DNA from: Picochlorum sp. 'celeri'
Lineage: Eukaryota > Chlorophyta > Trebouxiophyceae
Direction of reading: 5' to 3'
DNA length: 64,000 bases
Assembly: GCA_010909725.1 (NCBI GenBank)
Contig: JAACMV010000011.1
Location: 1,054,001-1,118,000 of the forward strand
The translations under genes and the position numbers were made by a program. The stretch's first letter is position 1; each line of letters begins with the position of its first letter. Positions 31,567 through 42,429 of the stretch are shown here, one piece after another. Below the pieces are notes generated by a model. It saw only the letters and a list, made by a program, of their open reading frames with translations. It had not been told where the DNA came from and did not search any database.

Positions 31567-33512
31567 TTAAATATATTTCATCAGACTCTCATTCTCAGCC
31601 AAAGCGTTTGAAGGCTTTTTCGCCCTGGAATCTAGAGTGTAGAACTTTGGCGCCCTGTCTGGATAACAGACTTCACTGCAGTTCGATCTGCAGCCCTGAT
31701 CGAATGGATTCGTGAAATCTCCATCATCTGCATGTAAATATGTATACCGATGCCAGTTTGATAGCTCATTTGTAGTCACATTTCTGGACACTTGTGAGGC
31801 CTGAGCTATTGCCAATGCTGCAACAGATATTAGCAGAACCATATCAAAGACCACAAAGATGATTGGCAGAATGATGGAGGGACTCGTAGAATCATTCGAT
31901 ATCTTAATAGCTGCAATATAAAATGAATAAAAGAGTTTGAGGTGGCTCGCATCATCACACACATACATGAAAACAGGACACACATACCTCTCTGCAGGCA
32001 CGACACTACTGTGATCCCACTAGCCAGTATGGCAGCTAATTCGAGCCACAAGAATACTAAAAAGTAGTGTCTATTTCCTTTCCCAATCGCGTTACCTACC
32101 CATGGGCAAAAGTGATCGAAACATTGCACGCAACGATCTGTTGTCGCACAATGCTTTGCCCGGAGTGGTCTCACAATGCGGCATGTGACACACAACTGAC
32201 TCCATTGCCCTGCCCATAATGCTGGTGAATTCATCGAGGATTCATCTGATTTCCCCCCCTCTTCCATTCTTCTATTATTTGCTTTACTTCCAGACAGCGT
32301 TCCTCGAATCTCATGCTTTGATCCGACGGTGTTCCTGGGCAAAAATCCAGGGTCGGCAACAGTGGTCTTGTACAAGAAGATCAGGCCCACAAATGCCAAC
32401 GAATACGTGATCCATGCACCAATTGTAATCAGAGTTGCAGACGCGGGGAAAATATCACTATTCCAGACGATAGAGACGGACATCAATCCCAACATACTCA
32501 GTATGATTCCCCAAATGACTGGTGCCAGATGCAGTCGAGACAGAGTTGCACACAACCCTCGACTGCTGCCCCTCCTTGACTCTTTATGATACCGATACTC
32601 GGCGAGATTTAAACCGAGACCTCGGTGCCCCTTATCTATTGCCAACTGTGACGGAGTACAACCAGATGCATCCGTGGTCTCCAGGGCATCTTCAGCCCCG
32701 CCCTGGAGCAACACCATACATGCATCCAAATGACCCTTCATTGCCGCCCAATGCAATGGGGTGCACTCTTCAATATCCATTTTCATAACATCCGCATCCA
32801 TCACGATCAATAGCTTGCATGTATCACGAAACCCTTTATACGCCGCCCAATGAAGCGGTGTCCTACCATCTGCATCTGGCGAGTCTATATCAATGCCCCA
32901 TTTCATGTACAAGTAGTACAAGATTGAGGTCTGCCCGTACTGAGCAGCTACATGACACAACGAGTATCCTTTCGAATCTACAATCTTCGCATCACTTCCA
33001 GCTCGCAATAACGTATCCAGTGCACCCAAAGAACCCCGGACCACTGACCAGTGCAGGGCAGTCTGTTTCGTCCTGTCTTGGGCATTGATATTCACCCCCT
33101 GATCTATGAGATATGCCACAATACTCACCCTATTATTCAGGGCTGCCCATTGCAGACAGTAATATCCTTGATCATCTGGTCTATCCAGAATTTCCTTGAC
33201 AGCATCCACCTTCTTTACTGCATTCGCAACAGGCGCTTGCTTCCCAGACCGCAAACCCGCCTGCTCCTCAACCAACTGTTTCAGTTTATCAAAGTCCCCG
33301 TACGCACAGGCCTTCCACACTGCATACAAAATATTTAAAATATTACTAAAAATACATTTTATGCCTATATTCAATGCAAAATCACCAATCGACCCACCAG
33401 TGTCAATCTCTTCAACATCCCCTTGAGAGGACCCTTTGCGAGACTGAGGCTTCTTCTCCTCTAGGGTGGTTATTTCAACCACCTTTGATGAGTCATTTGC
33501 TGTATCCCCCAT
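31567..33512 (-). CDS. Ankyrin-repeat DHHC palmitoyltransferase
   Basis: Two minus-strand exons: 33512-31988 and 31910-31567, intron 77 nt (GTATGT...TTGCAG); product 622 aa. Residues about 60-300 are ankyrin repeats (QTALHWSVVRGSLGALDTLL, RTPLHWAAYKGFRDTCKLLI, CTPLHWAAMKGHLDACMVLL). Four or more membrane segments follow, with the cysteine-rich catalytic domain VQCFDHFCPWVGNAIGKGN (DHFC in place of the usual DHHC; Cys is retained) and, after the splice, the TTxE motif as TTNE. The layout equals ANKRD/HIP14-type S-acyltransferases (ZDHHC13/17, yeast Akr1, plant TIP1); Akr1 also has a variant (DHYC). It should palmitoylate Golgi or plasma-membrane proteins. Confidence 0.92.
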
Positions 33513-33791
33513 TATTGGGACATTATATGCAGTTTATTGTGTGAGACAACGAAGATTTGGAGGGCACATGTCTGGGTCGAATTGTATTTAATGTACTGAT
33601 TAAGGAATTGTCTCGGCATTCATGAAAGCATTCTTTACTGACAGTATAGTTCATAATTTCAAGCAAACCCTTGTTATTTATTCAATTTTCATATATGTCT
33701 CTATGTTTATGAGGCCATGAGTGGAAGATATCGGCACTGTACCATTTGAACGTAGCTCTCCGTCTGATTTTACAGGAATACGCGCTGTACA

Positions 33792-34702
33792 ATGGAGTCT
33801 GGAGAGATTGCAGACCTTGTCGTCTTCATAGTCTGCGTTTCTGCGTTCCTCTTGTATCATTGGTGGTGAGTAGAGCATCCAATTTGACTGCATGCATGTA
33901 CTGAATCACTTTGTGTATTCCACCACCCCTGTTTAGGTATTTCTGTTTGAGAGGGACGAGATGGCTTCCTCATGAAAATCTCAATCTATGGTCTACAAAT
34001 CTGAAGGCTCGCTCTCTGTGGGCGCATGTCATGATGAATGACAAAAGGGAAGCATTGGCTGCTGTCCATACAGTTCGAAATTTAATCATTAGTGTTTCTC
34101 TCTTGGCAGCGGCAGAAGCCTCGCTTATTGCACAGCTTCTCAACATTTTGACAGATCCTATGAAGTTGGAACAGATGGACAAGTATGCGGCTAGCGACCC
34201 AATCACGAAAGGGGACTCATTCTTGTCTCCAGAAGTCAAGGTGGCATTGGCTCTCGGAGATATGTTTCTGTCTCTGCTTCTGTTTGCTCAGTGTGTGCGG
34301 ATATCCGTGCATCTAGGGTTTTTGATCCGTATTGTTCCTGAAAATATGAATGCATGCCTCCCATTCAGGGAGACGACGTTTGTACTGATGCAGCGTGCAA
34401 GTCTCTTTTTTGCCTTGGGCATCCGGTGTTTATTTGGATTTGTTCCACTGGCATTCTACATGACATTGGGGTGTTTGGCGCTGCTAGTCTCCACAGTGAT
34501 ATTAATCATTGTGATGTTATTCCTGGATGTTATTCCAACCACATATCACACGCAAACCCTGCTAAGATCGTCTGCAGATGCTGTTGTGGAGGCAAGCTCG
34601 TATGAAAGCCCACGATTGTCTGGTCATTGTGACGGAGCAGGAGTGTCTGGGCACCAGGTCGCGGCGAATACTTCTCGTCCAGATATTTCAAAGAGTTGCT
34701 AG
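33792..34702 (+). CDS. DUF599 membrane protein
   Basis: Two exons: 33792-33865 and 33937-34702, intron 71 nt (GTGAGT...TTTAG); product 279 aa. Exon 1 gives the first membrane segment (LVVFIVCVSAFLLYHWW). The rest matches the plant and bacterial DUF599 pattern: AAVHTVRNLIISVSLLAAAE, a loop, then three hydrophobic segments (LGDMFLSLLLFAQCVRISVH, RASLFFALGIRCLFGFVPLA, TLGCLALLVSTVILIIVMLF). Function of the family is unknown. It is divergent from the ankyrin-DHHC gene, 279 bp between starts. No TGTAA was found close after the stop. Confidence 0.82.
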
Positions 34703-34903
34703 TGCGGGTCATGGTCAGACTGTGTTGGTCAACAAGAGGCATGCAGCATCCAACGTGTCGATGATACGGATTCAATCATATATTATATGATAGTCAATAG
34801 GTCACTCGAATAATAATGCAATAAATGCTCAGCCCTAATATCATAATATAGGTACAATAATAATATCTGTGTGTTCACACAACAGGGAAACAAGCGGCAC
34901 ATC

Positions 34904-35230
34904 ATGTCACAAGAGGTTGTTGACATAGCGGATGTTGAAGCAGCTATACAGAGGCTATCGTCATACAATGGTGTGAAAGGAGTCATTGTATCGAATAGCG
35001 AAGGGGTTCCAATTCGTAGCACACTATCAGAGCCTGAAGAGACTAGCAAGTTTTCAAATCTCAGTGCACGCATCCTACACCAAGGCGAGACGCATTTGAA
35101 GCATGCCAATGAGCATGATTCAATAGGATCCATCCGAATCAGGGGGAAAAGGACGGAGGTTGTCATCACGTCGTCCATGCAAGGAGAATATCCTCTCATC
35201 CTGAGTGTCATTCAAGCTCTAGGAGAATAG
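34904..35230 (+). CDS. DYNLRB: Roadblock/LC7 dynein light chain
   Basis: The ATG at 34904 gives 108 aa, close to the usual 96-100. The protein matches roadblock/LC7 end to end: DVEAAIQRLSSYNGVKGVIV, NSEGVPIRSTL, FSNLSARILHQ, IGSIRIRGKRTEVVITSS. DYNLRB subunits dimerise and bind the dynein intermediate chains in cytoplasmic or intraflagellar dynein, so the organism probably has (or recently had) flagella or dynein transport. A TGTAA is at 35241-35245. It converges with THG1, 30 nt between stops. Confidence 0.9.
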   Translation: MSQEVVDIADVEAAIQRLSSYNGVKGVIVSNSEGVPIRSTLSEPEETSKFSNLSARILHQGETHLKHANEHDSIGSIRIRGKRTEVVITSSMQGEYPLILSVIQALGE

Positions 35231-35260
35231 ATTACTACTTTGTAACATGCAAAGTCTCCT

Positions 35261-36248
35261 TTATTGCAATACATGTGGATACTTTTTCCAGAAAGTATCT
35301 CCGATTATATCTTCATGGAACACCTGTGGCTTTTTTACTGATTTTTGAACAACCTTGCCACTCTCTCGATGCTGCTCAACAACCAACTCGGCCCACACCA
35401 CCACACTCCCCTGCATACACACAGGTCATTTTTGTGGCATAATGATTGTCACATCTATAGAATAGAACACCTTCAATAACGTACCTTTCTAAACATGGCC
35501 GGCAACGTATTGTAATTGACACCTCGTTGGAACATGATTTCATTCTTGTCAGCAGTCAATGTCCCCCGTAGCATTTTCTGCACCTCCTCCCTACTCTTCC
35601 CTTCTTTGATCAACATCCAATAACATGTATTATACTGACAATTAATATGGGTATCGGCTTGCCTCCATGACAGATAATCCCTCAAACTCTCCAAATTTGG
35701 ATACAACACAACTCGTCCATCAAACAATGGGTTCTTCTCTAGGGGAGTATCAGGAAAGAAGGACGACCACATCCTCACATAGCTCACACTAAAGCATGAC
35801 GTAATCAACGAGATGATCTTTGAAGCTCGCCTCCCATACAGCACTGCATCTTTATGAAAAACAAAGCTATACTCATCACTCTCCCCAAAAGCCACCCGGA
35901 TATCAGGAAACTCCTTCATCACAGCCTGCGGACACATGTTTCGATATATATATATTCAGTACACTCATATACAAAATCCTCAAATGGCACACTGTGTACA
36001 TTCCACGCACCACCGCAGCTGCATTCATTAGGCCCAAACCCCTCTCATCATGGGGCTTTTCAAACCCATGCACTTCTGTAAACCTACCAAAACAACCATA
36101 ACCGGTCAGCCAGAACACAGCAATACCTCATATAGCAAACGTACTTTGTAAACCCTTTCCCATCCAATCGAACGACTATCCAGCACTGCTGCAGCAGGGC
36201 ATCATCTTGCTCAAACAACTTTACATATTCAAACTTGGTATTCGCCAT
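35261..36248 (-). CDS. THG1: tRNA-His guanylyltransferase
   Basis: Four minus-strand exons: 36248-36145, 36083-36011, 35925-35485, 35410-35261, introns of 61, 85 and 74 nt (donors GTACGT, GTGCGT, GTACGT); product 255 aa. The spliced start MANTKFEYVKLFEQDD leads to the metal-binding RLDGKGFTKFTEVHGFEKPH and to AFGESDEYSFVFHK, the two acidic parts of the palm-like active site. NYNTLPAMFRKGSVVVW crosses the last splice. THG1 adds G-1 to the 5' end of tRNA-His by reverse polymerisation and is essential in most eukaryotes. The 61-nt intron is the shortest found in the window. Confidence 0.95.
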
Positions 36249-36654
36249 CCTTGTCTCTTGTAAGTCGGTATGCAATCATTCGTAGCCCATTGTATTTTAC
36301 CACACAAAAGGATGCTAAAATCGTAGTATTATTCTGTATTCGTTGTCTGTTGGCAAGTCTCAATGCCGGGAACATGCATCGTCGCCCACAGCTCTAATTC
36401 TTTCGAATATACTTCCGTTGCGCATTTTCATACACCAATCTACTATACTATGAATATGTGCGTAGTCTTACACAGTATCATGCAGAATTGTACCACAGAT
36501 GTAAACAGTTTATTTTTTATTCCGAATCCTACCCCCAAAAAAAATCACACAAATGCATGCATGATTCTGGGTGTGGGATACCTAGGTCGACTCGACCAAC
36601 TGAATTTATTATGACATTGTAGTCTCATGGTCCGTAATGTAATGGTCATCCTGG
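36249..36654. other. Intergenic region
   Basis: 406 bp upstream of THG1 and downstream of the sedolisin gene (both minus). It includes an A-run near 36535-36545. It should hold the THG1 promoter and the sedolisin 3' UTR; no gene is visible. Confidence 0.4.
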
Positions 36655-39153
36655 CTAGATGGCCAAAAGGGTGGCCAGGACACCTGCAAGAGAGGTGGAA
36701 AATTTAAGCCATGTCATACCAGCTGATGATGTACTCCTCGGATTCTTTTGCGCATCTTGATACTTTTTGGCACATTCGACAAATGGTCCAAAGTTGATAC
36801 TTCCAAGTCCAGTAACAGGGTCCCAGCCAACAGAAGCTGGGAACCCAAACAGACACAAATCTCCATTCTCGTCAGCTTGATTATCGCCCAATGTAATGTC
36901 AGTGAATGCATCAGGGCAGTTGTCTGCCATCCAGTAGAGCATTGGATTTGCATATCCGATCAGACTGTATCCTTCATCCAACAGTTTCTGATTCGCCATG
37001 GTGAACAAGGAGGCTGCCAAAGGCGTGGAAAGCGAGGTTCCACTGACTGAAGTGAGTCTTCCTGTTGGATCCAGTATGGGAAACATGGAGGCATACGCCG
37101 AAATATCCGGATACCCGCGGCCTGTTGGATTGTAACCAGGAGTATCAGCGGTGGGGAATCCCGAAAAGGTGGTGACATTATTTTCCTGCAAATACTTTTT
37201 GACAAATGCCTCTTGCCATGCTGGCGTGGTGACATTTAACCAAGGCCCAGAGAATCCGCCTCCGGACGTGACTCCTCCGTTGGTTGATCCAGAGCAAACA
37301 ACTTCTTGTGTTTCCAAATTCTCGCCTAAAGCCAACAACTGTGTCCCTCCCACTGAAACCACCCAAGGGCTTACTGTTGGCCAGGCCTGTGAAAGGATGT
37401 TACTTGCCAAAGGACCACCATCAGAAGGTGAATAGCAAGATCCTTCTCCTGCACTAGCTCCGTCATCTCCTGAAGATACCAGGATTGTCATACCCACCGC
37501 AGCAAGCTTCTTTAGATAGCCTTCCAATGCATCTACCGGAAGAGATGCTGTGTTGACGTAATTCCAAGTCCAGCTCAGAGATGCAACCTGAGTTTGTGGT
37601 TCTGCATTCAACGCATCATCAAGGAAGTCCATCAATAACTGGGCAACTTCCTCTGCGGTTTCACCCTTGCTGGATGGCGCAAAGTATGTGGTGGCATTTG
37701 GTGCAAAGCTCTGTAATGTCTGAGTATCCAACATGCTCTCGAGGCAATTATCTGTGCCTTCACACACAGAAACGTTATTTGGTACACCAAAATCACGGAT
37801 GCGTAACTCACTGTGAGGCTCTAGGCCCAAAAGGCCGAGATATTCATTCACAGCAGTCACATTGACTGCAGAATCTTCATTGCCTATAGACAGGAGAGAA
37901 GCCTGCACAGTCTCTGAAGACCCTTGCAGCGAAGGATCCACCCCGTACAACTCTCGGATTGTCAATGCAGATGCATTGTAGTAGTTGAACATTGATATAG
38001 GAAGGCTGTCGCGGATCAACCCAATACCTTGAGTTGTATTGACTGTAAAAATTGCAGAACCACTGTACAAGGCATTTGGCACCGTATACTTGTACAGTGG
38101 GATCCCCAACACATATGTGTCTTCAGTCAATGGTACAGGGCCCTTCAGTTTCTCACAAACCTCTGGAATTTGCGCACATGTCTTGGCAATCTCGGCAAGA
38201 TTGTCGAATCGAATGGTGATTGGATCTGCACTGGGGGTTCCAGGGATACCAGTCATTGGCTGAAGAGCCACATCGAGCCCCAAAAAGCAGTTGTCATTAT
38301 TGGCACCGACCAAATACGGAGCATCTGCTCCTGCACATTGCAGCAGCATCACTGGACTGTTGCACCACGCACCCAAGTTCTTCACGGCATCACTCTTACT
38401 CTCAGTGAACAATTGATAGAAAACACCTGTGCCCAACACATATGTATTTGCCTCGTTCTTTGGAGGACTATCTTCTGTCGATTGAGAATCATCTTGCTGC
38501 AACGTGCGACCAACCACATGTCTATATGATGGCTTCCTGTCTGCCTCCCTCAAAGCAGCTCCTCCCTCCTGTTCATTCCTCTGGGAAGTATCCGATACTA
38601 TCATCATACGAGACACCAAATGCTCCAGGCCAGCATCCTGTAGCGCCGATGCCACCCCATGCACAACCCTTTCAAGCTGCCTGTTGTTCACAACAGCACC
38701 AGATAAGGATTGTTGCACAAATGCGCTCGGTCTTGCACGGCGCATTGCTCTCTCCTCCATACCATCGAAAGATGGTATGCGAATATGCATCCAGTCTCGA
38801 AGCGCAGAAACACGCCGAGCGTGGCCCCCAATCTGCTTCTCCACCACCTGAACCAAATGCTCCACCTCGTCTTCGGTGAGTCCCAGGACGTCCCGCACGT
38901 GATCACGATCCAGAGCGATCCCATGCCCTAATGCTTCATCCAAGATTCCATCACGACCCTTGCTATTGAAAAACAGAGATGCTTCCAACCAGGCAGATTG
39001 GCCAATTGTCGGAACCCGCGTGCCGGCGCACAACGAAGACCCTGCACAAATCCCAAACTGTGAGCTAGATATACAAAAAGAAAACATATATATTAATATC
39101 CACGTACAAAGCCATAGGGTGGAAGCCACCAAGAGCCAAAACGTACTTCCCAT
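36655..39153 (-). CDS. Sedolisin-family serine-carboxyl peptidase (S53, tripeptidyl-peptidase-like)
   Basis: A long intronless ORF of 832 aa. It begins with a hydrophobic signal or anchor (FWLLVASTLWLCTWILIYMF), then a pro-domain (HVRDVLGLTEDEVEHLVQVV; VSALRDWMHI). The catalytic domain shows Glu and Asp in LESMLDTQTL, the oxyanion Asp in LVSSGDDGAS, the Ser in SVSGTSLSTPLAAS, and calcium ligands near GWDPVTGLGSINFG. A large insertion separates pro- and catalytic parts. The tail STSSAGMTW plus a hydrophobic end (LAGVLATLLAI) with no charged residues after it looks like a GPI signal. S53 enzymes work at acid pH in lysosomes, vacuoles or outside the cell. The divergent neighbour starts 860 bp away. 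Confidence 0.9.
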   Translation of the reverse strand: MGSTFWLLVASTLWLCTWILIYMFSFCISSSQFGICAGSSLCAGTRVPTIGQSAWLEASLFFNSKGRDGILDEALGHGIALDRDHVRDVLGLTEDEVEHLVQVVEKQIGGHARRVSALRDWMHIRIPSFDGMEERAMRRARPSAFVQQSLSGAVVNNRQLERVVHGVASALQDAGLEHLVSRMMIVSDTSQRNEQEGGAALREADRKPSYRHVVGRTLQQDDSQSTEDSPPKNEANTYVLGTGVFYQLFTESKSDAVKNLGAWCNSPVMLLQCAGADAPYLVGANNDNCFLGLDVALQPMTGIPGTPSADPITIRFDNLAEIAKTCAQIPEVCEKLKGPVPLTEDTYVLGIPLYKYTVPNALYSGSAIFTVNTTQGIGLIRDSLPISMFNYYNASALTIRELYGVDPSLQGSSETVQASLLSIGNEDSAVNVTAVNEYLGLLGLEPHSELRIRDFGVPNNVSVCEGTDNCLESMLDTQTLQSFAPNATTYFAPSSKGETAEEVAQLLMDFLDDALNAEPQTQVASLSWTWNYVNTASLPVDALEGYLKKLAAVGMTILVSSGDDGASAGEGSCYSPSDGGPLASNILSQAWPTVSPWVVSVGGTQLLALGENLETQEVVCSGSTNGGVTSGGGFSGPWLNVTTPAWQEAFVKKYLQENNVTTFSGFPTADTPGYNPTGRGYPDISAYASMFPILDPTGRLTSVSGTSLSTPLAASLFTMANQKLLDEGYSLIGYANPMLYWMADNCPDAFTDITLGDNQADENGDLCLFGFPASVGWDPVTGLGSINFGPFVECAKKYQDAQKNPRSTSSAGMTWLKFSTSLAGVLATLLAI

Positions 39154-40012
39154 GGCGCAAGTTGAACGTCAATCAGAACGATTACAGTGTGCTGGCAAAT
39201 ACGAAACCTGCCCCACAATCACATATGCATACAAAACACCTAATCACAGGCGTATTTAATGACAACCCAGGGGCTAGGGAGCATGCGATTGAGTAAAGTT
39301 TGTCACGTGGATCTGGGATTTCGTCATCAAGATGACAAGATCTGGTCCTTACATGGTCATGACCCACATTATGGGTTAACCGACATTAAAGTCCAAATGA
39401 AAGTGGCATGGATTTAAAATTCTTCGTATTCTTTCCACGAGCATGGTCAGAAACCTCAAAAGAGTGACGCAGATGGTCAGACCCGTGCAATCTGTTCTTC
39501 TTAAGGCATGCCCACCCATGCAACTGAATTCAGTTCAGCCATGTGGATGGTTTGGACATACTAATTCGACAGAATTCGAACGCATCAAGATTCGATGCGA
39601 TTCCATGTGTGAGGGCTTTCCCCATCATCCTGGCATAGTTTATTGTATTTATTAGAGTAATAATTCATCTATAGAAAAGAAGAGGAGCGGCAGTATCGCT
39701 TCACGAATCCAAAACCCACAGAGCAACGAGCACCGTTTCGCTGGACGCACAGCATAGAGCGCCGGCAAGGTTATCATCTTTTTCCCGACTCATAGCCATA
39801 TATATAGTGTTTAAATCTCCATACTAGGTCGCACGAGTATTGATTGCTCGCGAATCGGTGGTTTTGGAGTTGGCGGGTGTTTGGGCACCAGGGTCAAGTG
39901 GCTACGTTTTTGAATCGAAGGGCAATTTGGCTTCCGCTGCTGACGAGTAAATATACCATTCTCTCGTTTAGATAGTATCAAGTAGTAATCATTTCAGAGA
40001 GATTTTAGAATC
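39154..40012. other. Divergent intergenic region
   Basis: About 860 bp between the sedolisin (minus) and KH-protein (plus) starts. A TATA-like CATATATATAG lies near 39797, some 215 bp before the KH gene. Short ORFs (for example 39443-39655) look random. No RNA gene seen. Confidence 0.4.
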
Positions 40013-41604
40013 ATGGCGCTGTCTTGGAATGGAGACGAACGCCGTGGCGGGCGTCGTGACCCCTTGTTTGTTGGCAACAAGATGGGACTTGATGGGGATG
40101 GGCTGAGTGATACAGCGTCGTCAATGACAGTGCAGGAGCCTTCGTATGTGAGCGAGGATGATGCATACTCACTGATGGGACTGTGTAAAGAGATTAATAG
40201 GAATGCAGAGTGGAGTAGATTGAATGCAGAAAAGAGAGCATATCTGAAACAGATGGCGCAGGCAAAGGCAGCGCAGTTCTCTGGTATGGATATGGTGCCT
40301 TCTGGCAAGAGGCAACAAGGTGAAGGATGCGAAGATGATGATCAGAATATCATACAGGCGAGTGAAACCAGTGATGGTTGTGTGGTGTTGCGCATCACCT
40401 TGCTTGCAGCTGGCTTTGTCATAGGTGAGTTTTTTTTCATGTTGTTACTGGATTCCACACAATGCGTACCGCAAGGGTGATGGTCTACATGGATACATAC
40501 TTGTGATAATATGTAGGTCCTGGTGGTCAGTCTGTCAGGGATATCTCAGAGGTGTCTGTGTGCAAAATTCAGAGCTGGACGGAAACGGTGACTCACTATG
40601 GGAGCACAAGACGGGTGAGGAAGCTTGTCCTGGATGGCAAGCCGAGGAACGTGGCGCATGCTGTATACATCATCAAAGCTGCAGTAGCGAGATACAAGGA
40701 CCTTTGTGAGGGGAATTACTGCAATCAGCTGGTGGATCCTGTACAGCATATTATGGGTGTAGAGTTCATCTACCAGCCACCACCTCGCAAGGCTGTCCCA
40801 CATGCAGCTGGTATAACAACGAAGCCACCGAAACAACGGTCATCGAGACGTGGTAAGGAGAATACATGTGAAAACTCCTCAGTAGATCTGCTCAAGTGCT
40901 TGTTGGATGACACGCCTTTGAATGTGTCCTCCCAACCAAAACAATCTGACTTTTGCAGCTGGTCGAGTACCATCTTGGGTGATGAGAGACAGCGCCACGT
41001 GTCTCAACATGACACATGGAAAGAGTATCAAAGTTCTGATGATATCATAGAATCTTCTGGCATCTTTTCGAACGATTCGCTTGGCATGAGTGAAGTTCCC
41101 TGTGACCAAGCAGAGCCAGCACTTTATAGTGAACAGAAAAGGCCATACTCTGCATCACAGGTATCTGCGCAGGCTGGATATCATCTGTTTGCCGACAATG
41201 CAGGGCATCACCATCACCTCAAAAGTTATCCCTGGGCACATGTGGACATGTTGAGCGACACAAGTGTGGAATCTTTGTTGCATCCAAGGAATGCAAGTTA
41301 CTATCAGGGCCCACTCTCTGTACACATGCCTACGTACAGGGATCGGGTTGTGTCCTCACCACAACCGCCACCTGTCTTTGAACGTACATTAAGAAGAAAG
41401 AAGGCAACTCCAGAGCCGGCGCTCCCTGAGAATTACTTGGAACATATGTTTGCTCTCTTTGATGAAAAGTGTCAACTGGCAGACGATGATGGACCTCAAT
41501 GTAGTCTTCTAGGAAAGGTGACGCCTCCAAAGATTCCTCCAAGAACAAGTAGGGTCAAACATGAGGTGACTCCAGGCACGGTAAAGAGGAGAATCCCCTT
41601 CTGA
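40013..41604 (+). CDS. KH-domain RNA-binding protein
   Basis: Two exons: 40013-40424 and 40517-41604, intron 92 nt (GTGAGT...TGTAG); product 499 aa. The splice falls inside the KH signature and restores GFVIGPGGQSVRDISEVSVC, with the GxxG loop as GPGG. The KH domain spans about residues 125-200, continuing with RRVRKLVLDGKPRNVAHAVY. A helical stretch precedes it (LCKEINRNAEWSRLNAEKRA). The C-terminal 290 residues are Ser- and His-rich and disordered, with a short basic motif RSSRRGKENT. It should bind single-stranded RNA; targets are unknown. Confidence 0.85.
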
Positions 41605-42429
41605 GGTGCCTGATTTCCTACCATCTTGACACATGCAAAAGAGCCCATTTATTCCAATTCCAATACCCATGCCCAGGTTCGGTGCAGGTTTAGATTTCGC
41701 TTCACGTTTTTATCCAGAATAAATTTCAAAGAGCCACGTCATCATCCTAGAAAGAGAATAGACTGGCCAACAGATATGCAAAAAGAGTAGAATAGATGCT
41801 TGAGTAGTGAGAGAACGCAGCGTGTGCTTCTATTTTTTCATACAAGTTCAATTCATAAATGCAGCTGAAATTTCATGAAAGTAATACTTGGTGTAGGTAC
41901 ACTCCAATCAAATAAAAAGAGGAAAAGTTAAATCAGATGCACAATGTTTTATTCCTTATTTCTTCAGAATTCTACAGCAGTAATGCTGAATATTCAGAAC
42001 AAATGCACTGTCAATTTGGTAATTATTTTGTAATACTAGGGCTCATTCTCTTTGTCGAATGCGAGACTGTATATCCTTGTATAGATTGGGTGCTTGTGTC
42101 CTTGCTGGCGTGTACCCTATGCCCATACCTGTTCCGAGGATTGTATACAACCCTCACATTATGAGTTCCAGACTGCTTGGCCAAGCATCCATGGGTGCCT
42201 GTGCCAGACCCATCCCCAATTACACAATCATACATACATACACATTCTGCATCTTTCAAAGTATCAAACCTATAAAATTCATGATTAATTTTAATCTTCG
42301 CAGTATACTATTGCATCCTGATACAGAACTATGGCAAGCTGACGAAACCGTACGGGTTTCGAAATTCAAAGCACCGGGCTGTTTCTCCAAACGACGGCTG
42401 TCGAGGACTCGCCTGTGTGAATTTTCCTA
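41605..42429. other. Intergenic region upstream of the Na+/H+ exchanger
   Basis: 825 bp between two plus-strand genes. ORFs of 60-123 codons (41937-42164, 42059-42430) show no domain; the second overlaps the exchanger start. It is AT-rich and presumably holds the KH gene 3' UTR and the exchanger promoter. Confidence 0.4.

Noticed and set aside
38758..38779. 9-bp hairpin with a GAAA loop
   Set aside because: It lies inside the sedolisin coding sequence and such a repeat is expected once or twice in 64 kb by chance.
39061..39103. Possible 43-nt intron near the sedolisin start
   Set aside because: GTACGTGG...TCTAG looks like splice ends, but it is shorter than any other intron here and splicing leads to a stop within about 50 codons.
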